The notes under the pieces are model-generated. The model was given only the letters and a program-made list of their open reading frames with translations. It searched no databases and had not been told where the DNA came from. The position numbers and the translations under genes were made by a program. A stretch of DNA of 64,000 nucleotides from Geranomyces variabilis (Eukaryota > Chytridiomycota > Chytridiomycetes > Spizellomycetales > Powellomycetaceae): contig JADGJP010000014.1 in assembly GCA_027603065.1 (NCBI GenBank), forward strand, positions 521,061-585,060. Reading direction: 5' to 3'. Positions 1-9,748 of the stretch are shown here, piece by piece (the first letter of the stretch is position 1; every line of letters begins with the position of its first letter).

Positions 1-841
1 GAATCTCGTCCGTCTCAAACGGGAACTTGGGCTCGAGATGCAGCAACTGGGCGTAGTAGTGCGAAAGTCGATCGATGCCGGTTTCTGACCGCTCCGGCGC
101 TCCAGCGTGAATCCGCAACTCATTTAACAGATACCACTGGGTCTCGGTGGGCAAAAGCAGACCCGTTGCACGAAGCAGCTGTCCCCGGACGCGCTCTTCT
201 TCCCGCTCCGCATCCGTGGCAACATTATCATCGGGTGCCCCTGCATGCTCATTTGCAGTTTCAGCCATTCGTCCGTCCATCAGTGGTGACGCTGATTGGG
301 CAGCCGGGCTTGTTTGAAGAATCTCCAAATGCGCTCGGTTCTTTTGCTCGCTGACTTTGCGACTCTGCGCGGACAGACCGGATGCCGCCGCCGCTGACGC
401 GGGTGTGCCCAGGTCGGCTATCGCGTCCAGATCGTGGTCCGACGTTGCACTGCGAATTTCAGGGTGCATGTTTCGCACCGCTGCAAGCATTGAGGGTAGC
501 AGTGCGCGCTTAAAGTTAAGAAAACGCATCGACGTTTGCTTCAAGCCGCCAGTCGTGGAACTTCCATGCGGCCCGCCCATCGGATTTCGGCCCATGGTCT
601 TCAACAGTGACAAAAATGAGCCACCACTTTGGACACCGACGTGATTTGCAACATTTGGAGACAGCAAGCGGTCATTTCGCTTCACGGGTACTGCGATAAA
701 AGTAGAGACTTCGCCGTTGAAGGAGATCTCCGGGCCATCTTGAAACGGGATGTGATCTGAGTATGGAGCTTCGAAAAAGCGCGAAAAAGAAGGGTGAATC
801 ACTGCCTCGATGGCAGCAGCGCTATTGTCGCTTCGCAGCAT
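1..841 (-). CDS. Bro1-domain protein (ALIX/Bro1/Rim20 family), 3' part outside the window
   Basis: Open reading frame from an ATG at 841 to the window edge, about 280 codons with no stop. The Bro1 signature is seen in the segment at about 3-61, which reads HYYAQLLHLEPKFPF, close to the RYYDQICSIEPKFPF segment of ALIX. Near the N-terminus FIAVPVKR fits the opening beta strand of Bro1 domains. Family knowledge: Bro1 proteins bind ESCRT-III Snf7 and act in endosomal sorting, deubiquitinase recruitment or the Rim101 pH pathway. Odd: the two conserved pieces are about 195 residues apart, where about 70 is usual. The gap is a low-complexity segment rich in Ala, Ser and Glu, and about 47 residues precede the first strand. 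Which subfamily it is cannot be decided without the C-terminal half. Confidence 0.72.
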   Translation of the reverse strand, partial: MLRSDNSAAAIEAVIHPSFSRFFEAPYSDHIPFQDGPEISFNGEVSTFIAVPVKRNDRLLSPNVANHVGVQSGGSFLSLLKTMGRNPMGGPHGSSTTGGLKQTSMRFLNFKRALLPSMLAAVRNMHPEIRSATSDHDLDAIADLGTPASAAAASGLSAQSRKVSEQKNRAHLEILQTSPAAQSASPLMDGRMAETANEHAGAPDDNVATDAEREEERVRGQLLRATGLLLPTETQWYLLNELRIHAGAPERSETGIDRLSHYYAQLLHLEPKFPFETDEI

Positions 842-1095
842 TTCGTGCTTTGCGGGTGCAGGCGGGAGGTAGGCTGCACAAGCAGTCGCGGGAACTGAGA
901 CTACCGGTAGCAGCAGCTGTCAGGTTTTTCTGACAGCCAGCCGGGGGGTGCTTACGCAAGCGTGACGTGGCCCGCCTTCATCGAGCGTTTCCCCGCCAAA
1001 GACACAGCCAAGTACCAAATCCCCGACAACAGCCCCTCCTGCAGCCTTTCTTTCTTGTCTAATAGTTATATCTTAGTTACGTCCCGCTCTCCGCC

Positions 1096-4000
1096 ATGAA
1101 GCAGCGCTTTTCAGCTCTGGATGTTTCGGCGCAGGTCGCTGAGCTTCGACCACGACTCGTCGGGTTGCGCATGCAAAACGTCTACGACATCAACAGCAAA
1201 ACCTACCTATTCAAGTTTTCCCGTCCAGATTTCAAAGAGATGCTGCTCGTTGAGTCTGGCATCCGCTTTCACTCGACGGAGTTTGCACGCGACAAGGGAA
1301 ATTCTCCGTCTCACTTCTGCATGAAGATCCGCAAGCACCTGCGGACACGGCGGCTAACGGCCCTTAATCAGCTCGGCGCTGATAGAGTCGTCGATATGCG
1401 ATTTGGCGAGGGCGAGGCTGCTTATCACTTGATACTGGAATTTTTTGCTTCTGGTAATATCATCCTTACCGACCACGAGTACCGCATCCTTGCGCTCCTT
1501 CGCGTTGTGGAAATCGAGGGCGCCGCCAGCACAAGCGCACCGACCATATCATCCGATCCTGCCGGGGCTGCAGGCGCTGGCGCGCGGAATGAGGGCGATG
1601 CCAAATTCGCCGTTGGAGAGATATACGACGTTACCGCCGCGAGGCCTTTTCAGCCTGTAACGGAAGAGAAAGTGCGAGGGATGCTTGAGAGCGCGAAAGC
1701 GGCCGCGAGTCGAGCCGCCGCCGCAGCAGATCCAGCTGCCGCTGCCGAGGAGCTGTTGGAGGAACCGCGGACCGGTGGGAAGGTGAAGGGTGGAAAGAAA
1801 AAAATCGCATCGAGCAAGAAGTCGGGCAAAGAAAAAAACAAGTTGAAAGAAAACACATTACGCAAAGTGATTCGTGACAAAATGAGCCAAGACTACGGGC
1901 CCACGCTGGTGGATCATTGCATTGCCCGATCCGGACTTGACGTCGGGTCAAAAATCACCGAAGATCTCGATGTCGGCCCAAATTCGACCATCGTTCTGTC
2001 TCTGCTTGAAGCCTTCCGCGAGGGTGATGCAATTGTCCGTTCATGTATTGACTCAGCGCAAAAGGGATGGATAATTTTGCGAGCACTGGACACTACCCAG
2101 AACGGCGCGGCTCCACCACCCCGCCCAGACGCAACCACCGCTCCCGATGGTCGCGAATCAGCTCCGAGGGCGTTTGTCGCCTACGATGAATTTCATCCCT
2201 TTTTGTTCGAACAATTCGTAGCAGACGGCGCTTCTGGTGCGGAACCGCGCAGCGTGGAATTTCCGTCTTTCGATAAATGCGTGGATGAGTTCTATTCCAA
2301 ACTTGAGGCCCAAAAGCTCGAACTTCGAGCGCGGCAAGCCGAAATGCACGCGGTAAAAAAGCTCGAGAGCGTCAAAGCTGGCCACGAGAGCCATGTGCGC
2401 GGGCTTAACGTTCTGCAGGAAGAGAGCGCGAAGACCGCGCAAGCCATCGAGGCAAACTTACTGCTTGTTGACAGCATAATCAACACGTTCCGCAGTTTCA
2501 TTGCGTCAGGCATGGACTGGACGGATCTGGAAGAGCTCGTCAAGGAGGAAAAGAAGAAAGGAAATCCCGTAGCAAGTGTGGTTACGAAGTTGCGATTGGA
2601 TGTTGGAATGGTCACTATTCAGCTTCGTGATACCGACTGGACAGATAGCGACGACGAAGACGATGACGCGGATGAAACGGACTCAGAGGCGGATTCGGTA
2701 AATGAGAGCGATGACGAGGATGGCAAAAAGGCCGCGAAGCCGTCGCCGAAAGCGCCGACGGTTCTGTCTGTTGATCTGGATATTTACATGTCCGCTTTCG
2801 CCAACGCACGGCGCTACTATGATACAAAAAAAATAGCTGCGGTCAAGCAGGATAAGACCCTCCAGGCAGCCGAAAAGGTCATTAAAGCGGCCGAGCGCAA
2901 AATCGAAATTGATCTCAAGTCCACTCAGCAGGTTACGCCGGCGATTACCAAAATGCGCAAGCCATATTGGTTTGAGAAGTTCTTGTGGTTCATATCGAGC
3001 GAAAACTACCTTGTCGTCGGCGGGCGAGATGCGACGCAAAACGAGCTTCTCGTCAAACGGTACTTAAAAAAGGGCGATATCTACGTCCATGCCGACTTGC
3101 ACGGTGCGGCAAGTGTTATCGTCAAAAACATTGCGGATCCGGACGCTCCGCGAACCATCCCGCCAACAACCTTACATCAAGCCGGGACCATGAGCGTTTG
3201 CATGTCGCGTGCATGGGACGCGAAGATTGTTACGAGTGCGTGGTGGGTTGATGATACGCAGGTTAGCAAGACTGCTCCAACCGGAGAGTATCTTACCACC
3301 GGAAGCTTCATGATTCGTGGCAAAAAGAACTGGCTTCCTCCCGTGCAGCTGATATACGGTTTTGCCATACTCTTTAAAGTCGACGAGAGTTGTGCGGCGA
3401 GACATTATTGGGAGAGAAGACCGTGGCGGCGGCAGGAAGAAGACGGCGATCTCGCAGATCCAGCAGATCGCGTTACGGAGAACGCAACACCGAAGGATGC
3501 TGAACAAGACAATGTAAACTTCGATGATATGCACGAAGACGAGATTGCCAACGGCGACGATGACGGCATGGCTGCTCGAAGTGGCGAACATGCTGCAAAC
3601 GAGAACGCCGCGCGAGTCGACGACAGCGAGCGTGCTTTGGAGGCGGAACAAGACGAGGAAACAGAGGATCAGCCTACAGCGGATTCTACTTCTGCGGAGC
3701 ACGTTCTTCCAGAGGGAGATGACAAGTACGCTTACGAAGACGACAATAATGATGAGGGCATGGGAGTCCTCCCAACCGACCCGTCTTTGGCTGCTGCGGC
3801 AGCCAAAAAGCGCCTCACTGCAAGAGAGCGGCGAGATATCCGTAAAGCACGGGTGGTTGGCGGAACAGGTGGATCCGACTCCTCGCTCAGTAAAGACCAA
3901 GACGCAGCTGATAGCTCGGAGCCCTCTGCGGCGCTTGACAAAAGCAAGCGTAAGTCTGCTCAAAATGAGAAAACGCAACAACAACCACCAGCTGTCCGTG

Positions 4001-4927
4001 GCAAACGCGGCAAGGCAAAGAAGATAAAATCCAAGTATGCCGATCAGGACGAAGACGATATGGAGCTGATGTTGTCGCTTCTGGGCAGCCGTAAGGTGCA
4101 GAAGCAGGGACCCCCGGAGAAGCTCGCTCGCGGCGATGTTGCTGGCACTAGAAGTGGAAAGACGCATTCAGGCGACCTCAGCGCCAAAGGGAAAACATTG
4201 GCGACATCCGAATCACCACAAATGCCCCTGAACAAAGCCGCTTCCGAGATACCAACAGCTGGCGCTGCTCAGGCTCCTGTTTCCGAGGGTGTCGAGGGCC
4301 AGGCGATAAGCATTGCGACGGCCACTACAGAAACTTCTCGTCCTCGCCGCGGCTCCACCTCAGCGGAAATCACCCGTCTCCTCGCGGAAGAAAACATTTT
4401 GCAACTCCCTGAAGAAACGGATATGTCGTTTATCGACACCCTCACCGGAATTCCGCATCACACCGATGTGGTTCTCCACGCAGTCGCGGTCTGTGCTCCT
4501 TGGTCCGCGCTCACCAAGTATAAATACAAGGCAAAGCTTGTTCCGGGATCATCGAAAAAGGGCAAGGCCATCAAGACCCTTATAACTGCTTTCTGCGCGG
4601 CCCCGGCCGAGCCCGCGCGCAAACCCCGGCGGGATATAGCTGCGATAATGGATGACGCGGATGTGCTGGAGCAGACTCGCCGCGACGACGCAGCTAAGCG
4701 AGAGCGCGACCTGATCAAACTAATTCCGGATATGGAGGTGAAGTGTCGGCGCGAACAATGTCCTTGTCCTCGCAGTGATAGCATAAAGTATTTACTTCGC
4801 ATTCCACATGATTTTACAGATGGCAAATTCTTTGTTGGGCAAGGTGAAGGTTGTGCTCGGAACCGCGGATCTGGCCAACGCAAAAAGCGCTGGTGGAAAG
4901 AAAGGAGCTAGCAAGGGCGGTCGATGA
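1096..4927 (+). CDS. RQC2: Rqc2/NEMF-family ribosome quality control factor
   Basis: Two exons, 1096..4737 and 4820..4927, about 1249 aa. NFACT-N opens with MKQRFSALDVSAQV and carries an RVVDMRFG segment (Asp and Arg near residues 98-100, where the family has its functional D/R pair). A long coiled-coil region follows at about 400-480. The NFACT-R core at about 620-780 includes YWFEKFLWFISSENYLVVGG and HADLHGA. The C-terminal NFACT-C contains APWSALTKYKYKAKL. The protein binds stalled 60S-peptidyl-tRNA complexes, recruits the Ltn1/Listerin ligase and directs C-terminal tailing. Splicing the short last intron restores a Lys-rich tail and an in-frame TGA. Acidic linkers (about 515-550 and 800-910) and basic linkers make it larger than yeast Tae2. 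Family assignment is firm. Confidence 0.95.
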
Positions 4928-5502
4928 GGGCGCGAGGTCTTTTTGGTGGCGTATTCGTGAAGGAAAAGCGCCTTGTCGGTGCATCCCGATTTTCTAGATA
5001 GGTTGCCGTAGGCTCCTTCCCTTCCTTCTGATAGCAACAAATTAAAGTCGGTGATGGCGAGGCACTACGCGCAACGAGGCCGGAAGACAACCCGAGCTTT
5101 CTGAGTTTGCTCGCCTATGGAGCCGCAATATGCGCACAATTACCGGGAAGGATTGAAGCTCGACTGCTTGACGCCCGTGGACAAAGAAATTACAGGGGCG
5201 GCACGTTCCTGACAGGTGGCCCAGTGGGCGGCCAAGGAGGTCTAGAGACGAGCGCCTATCACATCGATCGTGCATCAGGTGTTGGAGACGGGCGACACCG
5301 CCATCACATGGTGGATGCCATCGGCTCGTTGCTCTCTGTGCGGGAAACAAAAAAAGTAGTAGTTCAGCGAGTTCAGCGAGGGGAGGAGGCCGGGCATCGC
5401 GTCGATACCGGTGCGTGTCATTTTTCCCGATTTCGGAGGGTTTTCTTTTTGGCTCTTCCGCCTGCACAGCGCACATCCCTGGAGACCTTCAGTCTCGTTA
5501 TC
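4928..5502. other. Intergenic region between RQC2 and TIM50
   Basis: About 575 bases between two genes on the same strand. An open frame in phase with TIM50 extends upstream of 5503, but its codons show no family resemblance and the mitochondrial presequence begins at 5503. It should hold the RQC2 terminator and TIM50 promoter; no defined site was recognised. Confidence 0.5.
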
Positions 5503-7338
5503 ATGACTTTCCTGGCTCGCTCGCCCGCCGCTCTGTGGCGGGCATCTGCCGTCGTGGCCTCAAATCCGGCCATCTCTTATCGCACGCTTTCCACTGCTTC
5601 TTGCGTTCTCCGGTCTGCCACCACCGCCCTCCACCGCCGTCCCGCCGCCCCACCAGCCTTGCGTTTGTCGCACGTTACTACTCTCCCGCCACTGATCCCC
5701 GCTCGCTGGACCGCACACGCAGGCTTGAAGATAAAGACGAAGGAAGAGTCTGCCCAATCGACGCCAAAACCTGCGTCAGCTCCGCAACCCGAGCGCTCTG
5801 CACCCCGGGATGACGACGGTGACACCCAGGGCTTGGACCTGTTTGCCCAGGCTGCTCTGAACCAAAAGCGCCGGGAAGCTCAAGCAAACCCTATGGCTGC
5901 TGCCGCTGCTGACATTGACCCAACCGCCAACCCGGGCGAGGGCACTGGCGCACCCGTTGACCCTCTCGAAGCCGAGCGTCAGCGCAAGTGGAAGGAAGAG
6001 GCTGAAAAGGAGCAAAAGAAGCAGATGGCCAAAACTTATAGGTTTCTTGGCGGCTCGCTGCTCGCTGTGGCCTTTGGCAGCTTTATCTATCTGGGCGTGC
6101 CAGATGACTCTCAGAAACTCCAAGACGGCGAATCTTTGTGGACTAACTACCACCACCGTGCATGGGAGAATCTGCAAAAGCTCCGTACTGATCTTGCTGG
6201 CCATGGGAAGGAGAAGCTTTTGCCAGATGCTTTGGCGCCTCCTTATTCGAGACCTTTGACTCTTTGCATTGAGCTGACTGATGCTCTGGTTCACCTTGAG
6301 TGGGACGTAAGTTGATTAAGAGGAATTGTTTAAGGTCAGCGATGCCACAATGGACAACTAATACCTGTTGCGCTATCAGAAATCCGTTGGCTGGCGCGTA
6401 GCTACTCGACCGGGAGTCAAGCAGTTCCTTGCAAATCTTGGCCGAACTTACGAAGTGGTTATCTTCACTAGCTCGCCAGGATATGTAAGCATTGAGGCTC
6501 TCTTCGTTCCTGCTGTTCAATTTACGTTGCGCTGACTGTACTTTGCTCGACTTCTGCAGCTCGCTGAGCCCGTCTGCGCGGCTTTCGACCCTTACTTTTT
6601 CTACACTATGTACCGGCTTTACCGCGACCATACCATATTGAAGGACGGGCATTATGTGAAGGACCTAAGCAAACTGAACCGCGATCTCAGCAAGACTATT
6701 ATCCTTGACATCGATCCGGCATCGTTCCAGCTGCAGCCGGAAAACGGTCTCGTTCTCAAACCATGGACGGGCGATCGGAGCGACCGGGAGCTCAAGAAAA
6801 TTGAAACTTTCCTCGAGGGTAAGCAGTACTGAAGTCAATTGCTTTGGGCAAACAATGAGAGTAGGTGATTTACGTAAACCCTCGTCCCATAGAAATCTTT
6901 GTTTTTATGACTGTATACGACATTCAGGACGTTCGCCCTATCCTAAACATTGTGAACACCATTGATCCAAACGACCCTGCCAAAGCGTGGGCCGAGTACA
7001 AGCAGCGAGTTCGCGCTGACCTCGAGGCACGCAACCCATCAACTGCTGGTAACGCATCAAGCACGTCGACCCGCTCACTAATCGGTCGCCTGTTCGGCGC
7101 CGGCGCCGGTGTAACTCAGCCGCCGCAAAGCACAAACATCATTGATCAGATCGAGCGCATTGCAGCTGAAGAGCATGCCATTGCCGAAAAAGATGCCGAA
7201 AGCATGAAGGAGCAAATGCTGCAAATGCAGCGCGAGCAGGAAGAGGCCATCAAAAAGCAGGTTGAAGATAACAAGAAGAAGGGGCTCAAGCTTTGGGACT
7301 ACGTCAACGGAGCTGGCGGCGCTCCGCCTCCGCAATAG
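5503..7338 (+). CDS. TIM50: Mitochondrial inner membrane translocase subunit Tim50
   Basis: Four exons (5503..6306, 6380..6484, 6560..6818, 6893..7338), about 537 aa. The start at 5503 gives an Arg/Ser/Ala-rich presequence. A single membrane span lies at about residues 183-200 (FLGGSLLAVAFGSFIYLGV), followed by the FCP1/NLI-like domain in the intermembrane space: LTLCIELTDALVHLEWD, GWRVATRPGV, VVIFTSSPGY, KDGHYVKDLSKLNRDLSK, LQPENGLVLKPW. Tim50 receives presequence proteins from TOM and keeps the TIM23 channel closed. The catalytic DxDxT of FCP1-type phosphatases is absent (IELTDAL in its place), as in other Tim50s. The C-terminus has a Gln/Glu/Lys-rich helix longer than usual. PAM17, another part of this machinery, is encoded at 54486-55306. 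Confidence 0.96.
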
Positions 7339-8025
7339 GAGTCGATTTTCCCAACTTTTACATAGGTCACCTTTAAGCAGTAAGCACAAGCACATGTATT
7401 TAAACGGGAAGAAGGGTTGTTTCGGGATCTCCCGACAATTCTCCCACCCCTATCATTTTAATTCACTTACACTCAAGTGCTCTGTGTTTCCGGCGAAAAG
7501 CTCGTGTAGTCAGCCATTTTCGACTACGGGAATTTTACATCTGTGCAGTCCAGGAACCACACGCACAGATAAGTCCTGGCTCTGCATCTAACGTCTTACC
7601 GTTTTGCGACCCGGCCATTGTCACGAACTCGATAATTATTGGTTGAGTCAGGCTACAGGATGCCTGTTGTAAGTGCCGCATCGTGAGAGGACTCAGACGG
7701 CCGGCGTTCCATTAACACAAGACGCTCGGCTTGCGGAGGGTGACCACACCGAACTGGGCGGTACCTGTCCATCAGCCGCATGCGTTTGTCGTTGTCATCC
7801 AGACCCTGCTCTTTCCCTTCAAATGCCCTCACGTTCTCCCGTGCATCGGCCCCTTCTTCGCGTCCAATACTGGTGCTCATAGTTGACTCGGTCAACATCA
7901 CTAACGTGCCCACTCGCCCTTTGAACTATGCATCTGTTTGCCGTGGCGAGTTCCGCTGTCGAGAGCCGCGCATCGCTTGAGCGCGCCAGTCAACAACGGG
8001 AAGTGACATCCTTAGGTGCAACAGT
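7339..8025. other. Intergenic region, convergent 3' ends
   Basis: About 690 bases between the stop of TIM50 and the proposed stop of an unrecognised minus-strand gene. Short open frames exist on both strands but none has a recognisable motif. No RNA gene or mobile element was seen. Confidence 0.4.
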
Positions 8026-8512
8026 TTACACGTTCCGCCGCGAGCCCCGTTGCTGCCGGAGGGCGGACCGAATGGATTGCACGAGGATTCCAAGAGAGTT
8101 TATAGCGCCGTTCCCGCCTTTGCCGAAGATCATCCGCACCGGACTGACGGGTCATCGATGGCGGCGCTGAGGAAGGTGGACTTGAAGATGATTTGGACAC
8201 CTGGTTCCGGCCGCCTGCGCCCGCAATCAGCGACCTGTACTGCCGTGAAAGCCACGCGGATAGAGCATGCGCACCAGGACATCGTGGCGGTGCGTGAAAG
8301 ACCCAAGCAGATTGAGTGCTTTGTTGAAAGTGCTTTGTTGCATGAGGCTGGGAAAGCGGTTCACGAAGGGACAGACGCGTGCGAGACCCAACTTGAAGCT
8401 TGAACGTCTCCGAGTCGTTGTTCCTTGGCAAGTCCGTCTTGGTCCGTTTTACCTTCCCGCTGCCCGCCAGCAACTTCTGAAGAACAGCCTTCTGCAACTC
8501 TATCCGCTATGG
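8026..8512 (-). CDS. Unrecognised spliced gene (tentative)
   Basis: Not a single frame, but consecutive minus-strand segments read like protein: ELQKAVLQKLLAGSGK (about 8455-8500), KLGLARVCPFVNRFPSLMQQ then FNKALNLLGSFTHRHDVLVR (about 8230-8400), VQIIFKSTFLSAAIDDPSVR (about 8140-8205), and a C-terminal segment FGKGGNGAINSLGILVQSIR ending in a TAA at 8026. Candidate GT and AG sites lie between them (for example GT after about 8243 and AG before about 8205), but not every join could be phased. The gene diverges from CAP2 and the two 5' ends nearly touch or overlap. No family was recognised. It could also be a decayed gene. Confidence 0.33.
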
Positions 8513-9641
8513 TACCACTCGAGCCTTCAGTCTAAGAAACCCTTAGGCGCATCTTCACTGCGATTGTTGCTCACTTCCACCGCCATCTTCACTTCAGGCA
8601 GATCCCGTAGACTGCGCGCTCGACCTCATGCGGCGGCTTCCTCCGCAAAAAGTGGAGGAAAATCTCGCAAACTTGGTCGAGCTAGTGCCCCACCTAACGG
8701 AGGACCTGTTGTCCGCCATTGACCAGCCGCTGAAACTGCAGCGCTGTAAGAGCACCGGGAAGGATTATTTGCTTTGCGACTACAACCGCGACGGCGACTC
8801 CTACAGGTGAGAAGGGCATTTCCTCTCTATCCGTTGGAAGTGGTCGAGGCTCGTCTGGTTCTAGCATGGGTCTGCAGAGGTCAGCTACCTTAACCATATA
8901 TCTAACAGGTCTCCATGGTCCAACGAGTACGAGCCTGCCCTGCCCGACGGGGCTCAACCTTCGTTGAAGCTGCGCAAGCTTGAGGTTGCAGCAAACGAGG
9001 CTTTCAATACCTATCGCGAATTGTATTTTGACGGAGGCGTCTCATCAGTCTATATGTGGGATTTGGACGATGGCTTTGCCGCTGTGGTGCTGGTAAAGAA
9101 CGGTACGCCTTCCTTCGAGCTGTAATACCCCGGTTGGGCACCGACAACCTGATACTTTCATCACAGTAAACGAGAGCGACCCGCAACAAAAGGGTTCTTG
9201 GGATTCGATCCACGTCATTGAAGTCAATGAGAAGGGACGAAGTGCACATTACAAACTTACCTCGACAATCATGCTGTACATGGAGGTCGGTGGAGAAAAG
9301 CACGGAACTATCAATCTTTCGGGAAGTTTGACGCGACAGGTACTTTAAGCTTCCGCTCGTATATTCGATACTGCCGCATGTCCGAATCTCACAATTCGCT
9401 CAAACTGCCTTAGACGGAACTCGACTACCCGGTCGATGACTACGGCACGCACGTCAAAAACATGGGCACAATGGTGGAGGACATGGAAATCAAGATGCGG
9501 AATTCATTGCAGGTCATATATTTCGGAAAGACAAAGGATATCACGGGAGACCTACGGTCCTACAGCAATTTAAATGAAGCAAAGAAGCTTGCTGCTATTC
9601 AGTCAGAGCTTGTTGGAAAACTGCAGGCTAGGACTCATTGA
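8509..9641 (+). CDS. CAP2: F-actin capping protein beta subunit
   Basis: Exons 8598..8806, 8909..9102, 9167..9339 and 9414..9641, with a probable first exon that is only ATG at 8509-8511; about 268 aa, normal for the family. Hallmarks: [76 protein letters not shown]. With the alpha subunit it caps actin barbed ends in cortical patches and dynactin. All internal joins give a continuous, family-matching protein. The least certain part is the start: the frame upstream of 8598 is closed by a stop, so an intron must precede it. The ATG just before GTACCA at 8512 is the nearest candidate in phase, and a more distant first exon is possible. Confidence 0.93.
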
Positions 9642-9748
9642 ATAGAACATTTGGGTATTGTGATTAAGAGCTTTTGCATCCCGATGTGAAGTCGAGCGCC
9701 AAGCAAGTACTTCTGACGCGTCCAAAGCATTCAAGCTTCTGGTACTAC

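Noticed and set aside
3172-4167. 331-codon open frame antisense to RQC2
   Set aside because: It mirrors the codons of a firmly identified gene, is Cys/Leu/Val-rich and has no motif.
5107-5502. Upstream extension of TIM50
   Set aside because: The frame is open but the presequence begins at 5503, and the upstream residues show no conservation or targeting character.
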